Shown: positions 47,091 to 56,839 of the stretch, in pieces | Position numbering within the stretch: the stretch's first letter is position 1 | Layout of the letters: each line of letters starts with the position of its first letter | From: Monomorium pharaonis | Lineage: Eukaryota; Arthropoda; Insecta; Hymenoptera; Formicidae | DNA length: 64,000 bases | Direction: 5' to 3' | Assembly: GCF_013373865.1 (NCBI RefSeq) | Contig: NC_050470.1 | Coordinates: 17,177,244-17,241,243, forward strand | Translations under genes and position numbers: made by a program | Notes under the pieces: model-generated | What the model was told of the DNA's origin: nothing | What the model saw: only the letters and a program-made list of their open reading frames with translations | Databases searched by the model: none

Positions 47091-48196
47091 ATGCTCTTAG
47101 GACTGCTAGATAGCCTTATATTAGAAAGACATAATAAAAAGACATCTTAATAAAAAGGACATACAACCTAAGGATATAAGAATGCCCCTAGGCTACATGA
47201 CCCTAACTAATAACTAATATAATATTAAATTAATTAAATACTACTATAATTACAAAAGCTGATATCACAATTATGTATAGGTTGCGGTCCACTTGACGCT
47301 ACAAATGCTTCGAAGTATTCTTATTTTCTTTGCTTTTAATAAAGATAAAAGGAGAAGAATATTTTGAAATATTTATAGCGTCAAGTGTACAACAGCTTTT
47401 GATCCTGCCATGTCTTATGGGCATATAAATACTATAAATGTAATTCTTTCTAACACCGATCCTTCTACCTCTAATAATTTCCTCTCTAACCTACCTTCTT
47501 CCCTTGCTTGCCTCTTTCTAACGTCAACTTCCTTTGCCCCTCTTCTATCCCGTTCCTACTTCCTCTTGCACTTCTCTCCTTTCCCTCTCTCAGCATATTC
47601 CCGCGCTTGTTCTCGAAGCTTCTAAAACTAATCTCCTACCTTGAGTCTCTTTTCCCTGCTTTTAGACCTTATTCCTGCTTCTCTCAGCTTCCCTTCAATT
47701 ACTCGCCAAAAATTTATCTCACTTTCCCTTGTCGCCTCTATACTACCTCTTTAAACTCGCTTACAACCGATTAATATCAACTTATCATATGCTCACGCTA
47801 CGCCACATGTCCACACACCAACGCTTCTCCTAACCAAGTCCCCTAAATACTATAAATGCCTTATCTGCCCTTTTGTCTGTAAGACATATGCTTTTTATCA
47901 ACTTGGATGTTCTGACTGCTGTCATATCTAAGGACACCTGCTCTTACTAACTTTCATAAAAGGGGCACATGTCCTGGGTGATTTCGATGGTTTAAGACAT
48001 CTTCCTCCTGACCTATCTGCGCATATCCTACTTAAAGATACCAAACCTTTTTGGCCTTTATAACCAAGGACATATGTTCTTGATGTTCTTGACATCATAA
48101 GACGTGTATGTCTTCTTGACTTACTGCCCCTAGATCATCTGTCTTTATATCCTAAGGATATCGAAGAACATCTAGGACATATTTTGGACTAGGGAT
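47091..48196. repeat. region rich in CCTTAGGAC / GGACAT motifs with a pyrimidine-rich middle
   Basis: 47090-47200 and 47930-48190 contain many CCTAAGGAT, AGACAT, GGACATA and ATGTCCT units in both orientations. 47400-47830 is C/T-rich with no coding signature. Probably an older, larger element of the same type as the next one. Confidence 0.4.
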
Positions 48197-48791
48197 CCCA
48201 GATAGCACATGGACGTCCATAGGATGTCCGATGAATGTCCACATCTGGACATTCGGACATCCATAGGACGTCCAGTTACCGTCCATCGGATATCCTATGG
48301 ACGTCCATAAGATGTCCATTATGCACAACTTTGTACATCCCTAGGACGTCCAATGCAGTGCATAACCGGACGTCCATATACCGGACCATTTTTTGACAAT
48401 TGTGTACCTATAGTTTGGACAGGATTTTTAATAATAAAATAATTAAAAACAATTAATTTTTGTTATACTTATTTATTTATATTGTTATATTTATTATATT
48501 ATTTATATAAACCTATATTTTACTGTATTAATATTTTTTTTTTAATTTCATATATATATATATATTATATCGTATGTTTTTTAGAGTTTATAAAGTTTGT
48601 AATTTATGTAAAATCATAAAATTAAAGTCCAAACGTGGACAAAAATTGGATGTCCATAAGATGTCCGAAAAAGGACATCCATTTAATGTACAACAACGGA
48701 CGTCCATTAAATGTCCATTTTGCGTCCATGGACGTTCGGACGCAAATTGGACTTAAACTGGATGTACATAAGATATCCTGTGCTATTTGGG
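48197..48791. mobile_element. 595 bp CCCAG-ended element with GGACGTCC arrays
   Basis: Left end CCCAGATAGCACATGGACGT; right end ATCCTGTGCTATTTGGG. Both subterminal zones are arrays of GGACGTCC, GGACATCC, TGGACGTCCATAGG and TGTCCAT, mostly self-complementary, separated by an AT-rich middle. No protein. Same terminus as 51311-52412. Confidence 0.78.
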
Positions 48792-49095
48792 ATATTGTTT
48801 TACGGCCAATGAAAACATACAGGATTGTCGCGTCTCTTAGTAAAGGGTCTCTAACCTCATGTATCATACGCGAGTACGCGACTTGTGAGCACCAGAGATT
48901 AACATACGTTATATTACAATTACCCACACAACACATGGACACGATCATAACATAAATCGGATATCCGAAACGGGCCCTAAAGACATCCGATAGATATCCC
49001 GTGTACATCCTGTGGATGTACAAAGGATGTCCTATGTCCCGCCAAACAACATCCCAAGGACATCCTTAGAATGTCTTCACTGGACATAAAATGGT
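48792..49095. repeat. further GGACATCC-motif block interrupted by repeat R1
   Basis: From ACCCACACAACACATGGACA (48925) to the AGGACATCCTTAGAATGTC region (about 49078), GGATAT, ACATCC and GGATGT units continue. CCCGCCAAACAACATCCC near 49038 looks like another terminus. Confidence 0.55.
48827..48903 (+). repeat. repeat R1, copy 3 (3' part, rearranged)
   Basis: GATTGTCGCGTCTCTTAGTA-AAGGGTCT is the inverted version of the 46.4 kb tail. It is followed by ATGTATCATACGCGAGTACG-CGACTTGTGAGCACCAGAGA, the 3' module of R1. Confidence 0.75.
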
Positions 49096-49645
49096 CATCA
49101 TTTGGACATATATAATTTTGCTTAAAATGCACTGAAACAACTAAATAACGTTCCAATATTGCTCAAAACTATTAAAATTGGCTTTATTTATAAATAAAAT
49201 GTCGAGATATGTTAACATCAGACAATTTTTTATATACGTCGATAGTCGAAGGTTTCTACGATAAAGTTTTCATCGTATAGGTGTGAAATTTGGACTATAA
49301 CTTTGAAGCTTTGGTAAAAATATAGTAATGTGTTAATTAGTTTTTTTTCCATATTCTATTCCTGAGATTATAAAAAAGTTAACATAAGGAAAAATTATTT
49401 AGTTAAATTTTTGTTTTTAATTTCTTTCAAATTTTAATTTTTTATATGAGAGCCTAGCTAGCTCGTTTCAATATATAATATTATTTCAAAATAAAAGAAA
49501 AATAGTATATTTGTACATTTTTTATTAATTAAATAAACAATTCCAATTAGGAATTTTACTAGTTATAAAAGACTAAATATTTTAATTAATTATATACATT
49601 TACAAAATTAATAAAAATAAGAAAATTATCCAAAATGTATGTTAA
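49096..49645. other. AT-rich spacer, no feature seen
   Basis: Nothing recognised beyond loose parallel similarity of 49440-49650 to 50860-51060 and 50610-50700. Confidence 0.4.
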
Positions 49646-49651
49646 TATTAT

Positions 49652-49741
49652 GTTAAGTAACGTTTCAACAATTTTTTACGATAATTTTTATATTGTTTAA
49701 AACACGTTATTTGTATTGGGCTATGCTCAACTTTTATTTAA
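49652..49741. mobile_element. MITE family M4, copy 1 (left end shortened)
   Basis: AACGTTTCAACAATT...TTGTTTAAAACACGTTATTT, GTATTGGGCTATGCTCAACT, TTTATTTAA. Compared with copy 2 the left GTTGGTCATAGTCC part is missing. Confidence 0.7.
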
Positions 49742-49799
49742 TAGATTATTTAATAGATTTTATTTAATAGATTTATCACGCGTAACTGGCTACTTGCGA

Positions 49800-50325
49800 A
49801 GGAACCTTTCATCACGCGACTGCACATGATGAGCAGCGAAAGTGATAATCATATAATCACGCAAATAAAATAACAATAAATAATATTAACATAAACTTTA
49901 CCGCTTGATCAACACTATTTAATTTTAGAAAAGGCGTACTCAGCCTCTCAACTTTACAGCTATTATATGGATCGATCAACGTGTTACAAAACATGAGGTT
50001 ATGTCCTAGATTAAATCATCGTCGTCCAATAATATTTATCTTCGTACTGGCATCGAGAGTAGGAAAGGCTGCCCGTTTTAATAGTGCAAGCCGTAATCTT
50101 TATTGTAATCCTTATTGTAGAACAGTCAGATAGATATGCATAGAAAGGTAATGATCGAGAAAGAAGAGATAATTTATGGGTGCGAAACGCGAAGATGCAG
50201 GACCCGACTAATCAGCAGGGCATGCACACCAAACGTTAAAAAAAGTTACCGGGACTAAAGCCACTCTAGAGGAATTAAAATTAAATAATAATTACTATTT
50301 TATTTCATTTATTATCAAAACCATA
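49800..50325. other. mixed-composition spacer, no feature seen
   Basis: 49790-50280 is less AT-rich and single-copy in the window. No frame or RNA recognised. Confidence 0.35.
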
Positions 50326-50331
50326 ACAATA

Positions 50332-50610
50332 CTAATATAATTTGTATACCACATAATAACTATTAAAATTAAAATTTTATAAAATTTGTATAATTATTTT
50401 ATATTTATTGTTTCAAAATAAAAAAGAATTTTTATAATTTTTTATTGATGGTTTAAATAATTTCAATTACTAATTAAAATTATTTAAACAATTAATAAAA
50501 AATTATAAAAATTCTTTTTTTATTTTGAAACAATAAATATAAAAATAGTTATACAAATTTTATAAAATTTTAATTTTAATAGTTATTATGTGGTATACAA
50601 ATTATATTAG
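50332..50610. mobile_element. 279 bp AT-rich palindrome
   Basis: TATAATTTGTATACCACATA-ATAACTATTAAAATTAAAAT mirrors ATTTTAATTTTAATAGTTAT-TATGTGGTATACAAATTATA, with near-perfect arms of about 120 bp. Young or selectively maintained. Confidence 0.85.
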
Positions 50611-50702
50611 TTAATATAAAAAGCTAAACATTTTAGTTAATTTATATGGACGTAAAAGTTATTAAAAACGAAAGAATTATCAAAATAAATATTAACATTG
50701 TG

Positions 50703-50824
50703 TTAAATAAAAGTTGGTCATAGTCCATTACAAATAACGTTTCAACAATTTAATTTTCTTACAATAATGTGTATATTGCTTAAAACACGTTATTTGTAAT
50801 GGGCTACACCCAACTTTTATTTAA
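50703..50824. mobile_element. MITE family M4, copy 2, 122 bp
   Basis: TTAAATAAAAGTTGGTCATA-GTCCATTACAAATAACGT mirrors ACGTTATTTGTAATGGGCTA-CACCCAACTTTTATTTAA. Possible TTAA at both ends. Confidence 0.82.
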
Positions 50825-51091
50825 TATTATAATATATTTTAAATTATTTTTTCATTTTAAACAATTTTATACAACTATAATTAACAAAAATGTTTAATTT
50901 TTTATATTTAACTAGTAACATTATTAGTTAAAAATATTTAAACGATCAATAAAAAATGTATAAACAATATTTTTTTCTTATTTTAAAATAATTAAAAATA
51001 TACGCTGTATAAATTTTATAAAATTTAAATTTTATTGATTATTACGATATACAATACAAATTATATTAGCATTGTTATCTTCACGATAATA

Positions 51092-51262
51092 TATACCCGA
51101 TATTTCAGGACGTCCGAAATATGTCTTTCGGACGTTTTATTATAGTTGCGATTTAACGGGACGTTCGGATAACGTACTTCGGACATCCGAAATACGAAGA
51201 CATAAACAGGACTTTTCAGGACACATATAAGACATCCGAAGGACGTCCGTGTGTTGCGTGGG
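51092..51262. mobile_element. small GGACGTCC-motif element
   Basis: CCCGATATTTCAGGACGTCC at the left and GGACGTCCGTGTGTTGCGTG-GGT at the right enclose repeated ACGTCCG, GGACATCCGAA and TTCGGACG units. Confidence 0.6.
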
Positions 51263-51263
51263 T

Positions 51264-51308
51264 ACATTGTTGAGTGGAAAATTACAACTAACAGGCACGT
51301 TACATGTA
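51264..51308. repeat. fragment of MITE A (right end)
   Basis: ACATTGTTGAGTGGAAAATT-ACAACTAACAGGCACGTTAC-ATGTA matches 23966-24008 almost base by base, sandwiched between two GGACGTCC elements. Confidence 0.85.
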
Positions 51309-51829
51309 TACCCAGATAGCACATGGACGTTTTCAGGACGTCCAGAACGGACTTCGTGGATATCCTGAGGACGTTCTGATTTTATTCCGGGACGTCCTCA
51401 GGATATCCTGAGGAATAGCAAACAAGAGCCACTTTTTAGTCCTCAGGACATCCTGAGGACAGTCCATCGGACGTCTTGAGAATACCATAGGATTTCCTCA
51501 GGATATCCTCAGGAATAGCAAACAATGACCATTTTTTGTCAGATTTTTAAAATTTTTTTAGGATTTTTGATAAATGTATCGATTTTTTATAAGAATTGAA
51601 ACGTTTCTCAGAAAAATTTAAAAAATAAAAAATTCCAATTAATTTAGAAAATTTTTAAATATTTCTAAGTTTTTTTAAGAGTCTTTGAGAATAGAAAAAA
51701 ACTTTAACAAAAAATTAAAAGTTCAAATTATTTTTACGATAATTTTGTAAGAGGAAGAAGACTATACATGTTTCAGTCAAGCGACAGTCGTACCTGTTAA
51801 AGCATGTTTAATCTCTGTACCCGAAAAAA

Positions 51830-51875
51830 CAGTCACCCATCCAAGTGTCAACCATCGCCGACGTTGCTTGACTTC
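51830..51875 (-). pseudogene. 5S rRNA-derived fragment
   Basis: The minus strand reads GAAGTCAAGCAACGTCGGCG-ATGGTTGACACTTGGATGGG-TGACTG. This corresponds to the central part of 5S rRNA, including the internal promoter: box-A-like AAGTNAAGCAACGT, intermediate element region, and box C TGGATGGGTGAC. The flanks are not 5S-like, so it is a truncated pseudogene or the head of a 5S-derived SINE. Confidence 0.75.
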
Positions 51876-51881
51876 AAAGAC

Positions 51882-52193
51882 CATACGCATCATAACTCTT
51901 CGTGATGATCCATGAGTACTTATTGTTTATGCATACATATTTGTTATAGATCATTACAATAGATGTTGTAAGAAGGATGAAACATATATAGTTAACTTAT
52001 ATTTTTATAAATAAATATTAAGTTTTACAGTTTTTTAAAATCATTTTTCCATATGTGTGAGAAATAGCATGTAGAATAATTTATTAAAAAAACTGTTTTT
52101 GCTCCGTTTGTATAAAATAAAAAAAAAAATATTTAATGTCATCTTTTATAATTTTTTAGTATTGTTAATATGCCACATTGTTTTAATAAGTGT
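51882..52193. repeat. direct repeat R3, copy 2
   Basis: TGATGATCCATGAGTACTTA...TATTGTTAATATGCCACATT, parallel to 45038-45335. Homology starts within about ten bases of the 5S-like fragment. Confidence 0.75.
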
Positions 52194-52497
52194 AGACATT
52201 CAATCTGACTTTGAAGTCGACATTTTTACACATTTGATTTTGCAATACATTCTAGAAATACGTACGATATTCAAAGATTTCTCACTTGCTATATTAATTT
52301 ACCCGTCTTTTTCAAAAATTAATATATGTCCAGGATGTCCCTGAATACTGTTTTAGGATGTCCTGAAAACTTTCAGGATATCATATTCTTAGAACATTCT
52401 GTGCTATCTAAAATGTCTGGTATTTATATAGTCATCATATTTAAGTTTATCTTCAGACATTTTGTAGCTAATGAAACTTTTTATACAATATTTTAAG

Positions 52498-52760
52498 AAT
52501 AACGTTTTTAACTAGAATACATATATCCTCAGGACATCCCAAGGATGTCCTCAAGACATAAGTAAAATTTTAATTTATATTAATACTATTACAGAATCTA
52601 ACATTCTAAACTTACTTTAGAAGTCAAATTAATACATAAAATATTTATATAAAATATTTACAATAATACAACTATTATATCCTGACAAGATCCCAGGACA
52701 TCCCGGGACATATTCAGGATGATCGTGAGGACGTCCTGTGCTCAACTTGGTGTTTGGTGG
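52498..52760. repeat. GGACATCC-motif block
   Basis: TCCTCAGGACATCCCAAGGA at the left and CAGGACATCCCGGGACAT...GAGGACGTCCTGTGCTCAAC at the right, ending TTGGTGTTTGGTGGG. Probably a further element with CCCACCAAACACCAA as its right terminus. Confidence 0.55.
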
Positions 52761-52782
52761 GATATTTCTTGTATATCCTTAC

Positions 52783-53148
52783 GAAAAAAACACCCAAGAT
52801 TTTGGTGTTTACATCTAACTTTGAGTGTTTACACTCCATTTTTTGTATTAACGCCTAATTTTTTAGTGTTAACACCGACATTTAAGTATCGACACTCAAA
52901 GTTTCGGTGTCGATACCCTCTTTTGGTGTCAACACAAAAAATTTAGGTGTCGACACCAAAAGTTGAGTGTCGACACCGAAACAGTCGGTTTCGGCACCAA
53001 AAATCCAGTGTCGATATCGGTACTTGGGTGTCGACACCAAAAGTTGAGTGTCGACACCGAAACGGTGGGTGTCGACACCAAAATTTCAGTGTCAATATCG
53101 AAACTTTGGGTGTCGACACTCGGGTTTCAGTGTTGATGACACCCAATT
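52783..53148. repeat. 365 bp array of GTGTCGACAC palindromes
   Basis: About 14 degenerate units of 22-26 bases, each built on GGTGTCGACACC or GGTGTTNACACC with spacers AAAAGTTGA, GAAACNGT and AAAATTT. Open frames on both strands (52719-52946, 52943-53146, 52947-53186) are repeat translations. Ends resemble CACCCAAGATTTTGGTGT and GACACCCAATTAT. Confidence 0.85.
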
Positions 53149-53300
53149 ATAAAACAAAAGATAAAAATTATAAAATGCAAAGTTAAAACTTTGACTTATT
53201 ATGAGGCCACATTATACATATATCTAATTTTAAATTTTATATATATATATGTGTGTGTTTATATAAAATTCAAAGTCATATTATGTAATTATATATGTAA

Positions 53301-53437
53301 GATTATGGCAGAAGATAAATTTAACAATGAAATTAATAAGTAAATAAATTAATGCTATTTATTTTTAATATGTTTTGCAAAATCAAATTGCATTTATAAA
53401 AAATAATATAATTGCGTCAGTTTATAACATATAGGTA
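53301..53437. repeat. repeat R2, copy 2 (inverted relative to copy 1)
   Basis: GATTATGGCAGAAGATAAAT...GCGTCAGTTTATAACATATA is the complement of 25798-25932. It lies next to a CACTGAGAAAAAAATTTC sequence that may be another element terminus. Confidence 0.8.
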
Positions 53438-53940
53438 CACTGAGAAAAAAATTTCTTTAAATACATTTAAGAAACTCGGTTTTCTTATTACAAAGAAATG
53501 ATTTATTTCAGTTTAATAATGATACTATTGATGTCATTAAATCATTACTTAGACGAACAAAATCAAAAATGTACAAAATAATTTACTTAAAAAAATAAAA
53601 TATTTATTTGCTAGCATACATTTTTCATATTGCTCTACTTATCGACTTTTTAGGCGTGCATAACCTAAATTTTCGTTTTTTTATTTTCCAATTTGCGGAA
53701 TGTGAGTCTTTTTTCTAGACTTCTAATCTTATTTCTAATTCCACGATATTATTCCTGAAAGTTTTTTCTAGGGGGCGACATGATTATTTTATACATATAA
53801 ACTGTAGATTTTTCATATAAAGCATATATTGTCGTTAGGTGACTAATAAATAACAATTTTTTTTATTTATCAGAACAAATCGTACCTCGCCCTCTTCATT
53901 TTTGTGCGTACTTTAATTCTGTAAAAGAATTTTGTATTCT

Positions 53941-54290
53941 CCTTAGTAGCAAAATACATTGGCAGTATATCGGCCATTATTGGCTAATATTGGTTAAATA
54001 TTGGTTATATTGGGAATGCATTGGCCAATGTTTTTCCAATGTTTCCCAATGTAACGCCAATATTGGTTATAAAATATTGGCTCCAAATTAAAATTTAATT
54101 AATGTCCAATATGAAAAATCGATTGGTTCAATATTGGCCCAATGCTGAACCAATATTGAACCAATATTTCTTCTTATCCTCAAATTGGCTAAATAAGATG
54201 AAACGTCAATTTACAATATTGGACCAATTATTAGGAATATTGTTTTTAAATTACTTTGCAATATTGCGCCAATGTTTTTTGCTACTAAGG
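53941..54290. mobile_element. 350 bp element packed with CCAATATTGG motifs
   Basis: CCTTAGTAGCAAAATACATT at the left mirrors CCAATGTTTTTTGCTACTAAGG (split AATGTTTTTTGC, TACTAAGG) at the right. The interior contains about twenty ATTGG/CCAAT units, many as CCAATATTGG or ATTGGCCAAT. Confidence 0.8.
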
Positions 54291-54366
54291 CTGTTATTCC
54301 AATTCGAAAATCCAAGTTCCCCCAAAAATGTCGGTAACTCTGTCACTCCCGGATCCCCTTAATTAT

Positions 54367-54536
54367 AATCTCAGGCGCTCATAAGTCGCGTACTCGCATA
54401 TGATACGTGGGGCGGTCTCACGCTGTGCGTTCACTTGGCGCAAGACACTACCGTCTCTTAATATTGCCTGCGTTCAGGGTTATGGATTACTTAGTGGACA
54501 AATGTTGCGAATCTAAGTCCTATAATTCTTTTTGAA
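54367..54536 (-). repeat. GC-rich repeat R1, copy 4, longest
   Basis: The minus strand reads AGAATTATAGGACTTAGATT, AACCCTGAACGCAGG, AGAGACGGTAGTGTCTTGCG, CCAAGTGAACGCACAGCGTG, then CACGTATCATATGCGAGTAC and CTGAGATTA. It gives the best consensus for R1. Confidence 0.8.
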
Positions 54537-54994
54537 CGTAATTTGATTATATTTATATTTTATTAACTAATACATTGTTTATTCTAATACTCTTATAATA
54601 CTTTTACAAGGCACAAAATTAATGCCTTGTCAAGGCATCTAAAGTTATTTTACAAGTTTAAAATTTTACTTGTATATTTTACGAATATTTGATTGAAGAA
54701 CTACTTTTAAGTTTGTCGTGTATGGTTAACTTCTTATTTGTAACCATTTTCTCTTATACCGTTACAGTATGACAGTTCTGAGTACCGATACTTTGATAAC
54801 CGTTCAATATTTTTAATATATGTTTACATAGTAATATATGTTTACAATAGTCTTAAAGCACAAAATGAGCAGAATATTCTGGTATATTTGTTCTTTGCAT
54901 TTTTTTATTAATGGAAGTGCTAGCGTCACATGAATCTGACACCACTTTTGTTCTTAATTTCCTGCAACGATAGGAGCAAAAAATTCGGGATTAG

Positions 54995-55820
54995 GACAAA
55001 AAATTAGCAGATAATACTATCCGACACTATTTTTGTAACACATGCAAATAGTCATTTCCGACGTATTTTTGCCTACTGAACACGATTCTTTGTTTGTCAA
55101 AATTTGACTATCACGTCACAATTTTGAGAAAAATGGCATCAAAAAAGCTTTTAATAGTTTTCAAAATGTTATAATACTGACACTAAATTCTTTTAACAAA
55201 TTTTGTTAATACCCTTCGGAAATATCATTTTTCAGCTTTAGAATGCACTTTGGTTCGTTTTGATATGATTTTTTATTGTCGAGATATCTAAAGTGTTATT
55301 CAGCTCAAACATAAAACATACACAAAAACACACACAACACACATTCACACGCGCACGCGAGTGCGCAACACTTAAATACACATATATGCACATGAGATCA
55401 GATCACATCATATCATTTCATATTACTTTTTAATTTATATAATCCTATTATATTATATAAGTAGAAAAGCACTTACTTTCTATATAATGCAGTATTAAGG
55501 TAGCATAAAATGTCTTTTGCATGTATTTTTCATGTATGAAAAAGAGCTGTAAATCAAATTATTATATTTCAAAAACGAAAAATCATATCGAAACGAACCG
55601 AAGTGCCTTCTAAAGCTAAAAGTTGATATTTTTGAAAAATATTAACAAAATTTGTTAAAATAATTTAGTGCCGGTATTATAACATCTTGAAGAACCTCTA
55701 AATTTTGACAACGGATTCGTGTTCAGCAGGCAAAAATACGTTGGAAATGACTATTCGCATTTGTGTTACAAAAAAAATCAAATTTTGTTGGACAGTGTAA
55801 TTAGCAGAAAATTATGCCGT
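54995..55820. mobile_element. foldback element, 826 bp
   Basis: AATTAGCAGATAATACTATC at the left mirrors GTGTAATTAGCAGAAAATTA at the right. AGTCATTTCCGACGTATTTT-TGCCTACTGAACACGA pairs with TTCGTGTTCAGCAGGCAAAA-ATACGTTGGAAATGACTA. Loop near 55400 with a CA-rich microsatellite (55318-55350). Confidence 0.85.
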
Positions 55821-56069
55821 ATATCCGAACCTTTTTTAGTGATGGGAGTATTAGTTTCACTAAAAACGTTTCAGTCAGGATAACAGAAATGAAAGTAGAA
55901 TATAAAAAAGGAAACAAAACGAAGATGAAATATTGAAATTCAATGACATCGACAAGGGCATCTTAATCTCAATTTTTAATTTTATACGGACTTTAAAATT
56001 TCTCGAATCTCCATACATATTACAAAAAGAAATGAGATATCTGACACTACTAAATGAGTGAAATCACGA

Positions 56070-56404
56070 CAAAATTACCTTTTTAAAAAAAAGTACAAAA
56101 AAGCACAAAGTATACGCGCGCAAAAAACGCCCTCAAAAATGTGTTCTTGTGCAAAACTACTTACATTTGACATTACAAAATGAGTGTATTAAGTTTCTTC
56201 TCTACAAAAGTAAGATATGAAGAAAATGCACCAACCATAAAAATAAATGTTTGTACAAAATAAAACATTTATTTTTGTATTATTCTTTGGCTGGCATTCA
56301 TAGTTTAGTTTTTTGTTAAGCCCGCGTCAGACTAGAAATTAATATTGAGATTGATTGCAAATATTACAAATAAATATTTTACTACAAAAAAAGATACTAA
56401 TACT

Positions 56405-56446
<42 letters not shown>

Positions 56447-56835
56447 TCAGATGGACGCACAAGAAAAAAGGAGAGCTGGCAAATTATTCGGTTTAGCAGC
56501 GCCAAGTTTTTGTAATAAAATGTTTATTTGTAATATTTGTAATCAATCTCCATATCAATTATCTAGTCTGATGCGGGCTTAACGAAAAACCAAATTAAAT
56601 GCCAGACAAAGAATAATAATAAAAAAGTATATGTTCTATTTTTTATAAACATCCATTTTTGTGGACATATTTTCTTCATATCATTACTTTTTAAAGAAAA
56701 AAGCTTAGTACTCTTATTTTATAGTGCCAAATAAAGTTGTTTTGTACAAAAATATATTTTTGTGGGCGTTTCTTGCGCGCATAACTTCGCGCTTTTTAGT
56801 ATTTTTTTTTTTTAAAAAGGTTATAAAATATGTAA
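56070..56835. mobile_element. foldback whose tip is MITE M2 copy 2
   Basis: The outer arms (56070-56316, 56583-56835) pair GCGCGCAAAAAACGCCC with GGGCGTTTCTTGCGCGC, and TATTCTTTGGCTGGCATTCA with AATGCCAGACAAAGAATA. At the exact centre is MITE M2. Confidence 0.85.
56317..56582. mobile_element. MITE family M2, copy 2, 266 bp
   Basis: TTAAGCCCGCGTCAGACTAG and CTAGTCTGATGCGGGCTTAA termini, arms ATTGCAAATATTACAAATA against TGTAATATTTGTAATCAAT, a (CA)n microsatellite at 56407-56446 at the tip. TTAA at both ends. Confidence 0.85.
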
Positions 56836-56839
56836 ATAT

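Larger units (their letters stand above)
51311..52412. mobile_element. 1.1 kb CCCAG-ended element with GGACGTCC arrays
   Basis: CCCAGATAGCACATGGACGT at the left; AGAACATTCTGTGCTATCT at the right. GGACGTCC/CAGGATATCCTGAGG units crowd both ends. The middle holds a 5S-like fragment and repeat R3 copy 2, so the element has absorbed other sequence. Confidence 0.72.

Noticed and set aside
47410..47774. Two overlapping Ser/Leu/Pro-rich plus-strand frames
   Set aside because: They follow from C/T-rich sequence; no domain or codon signature.
52719..53186. Frames with repeated RHRN/STPKV-type peptides
   Set aside because: Translation of the GTGTCGACAC array on both strands.
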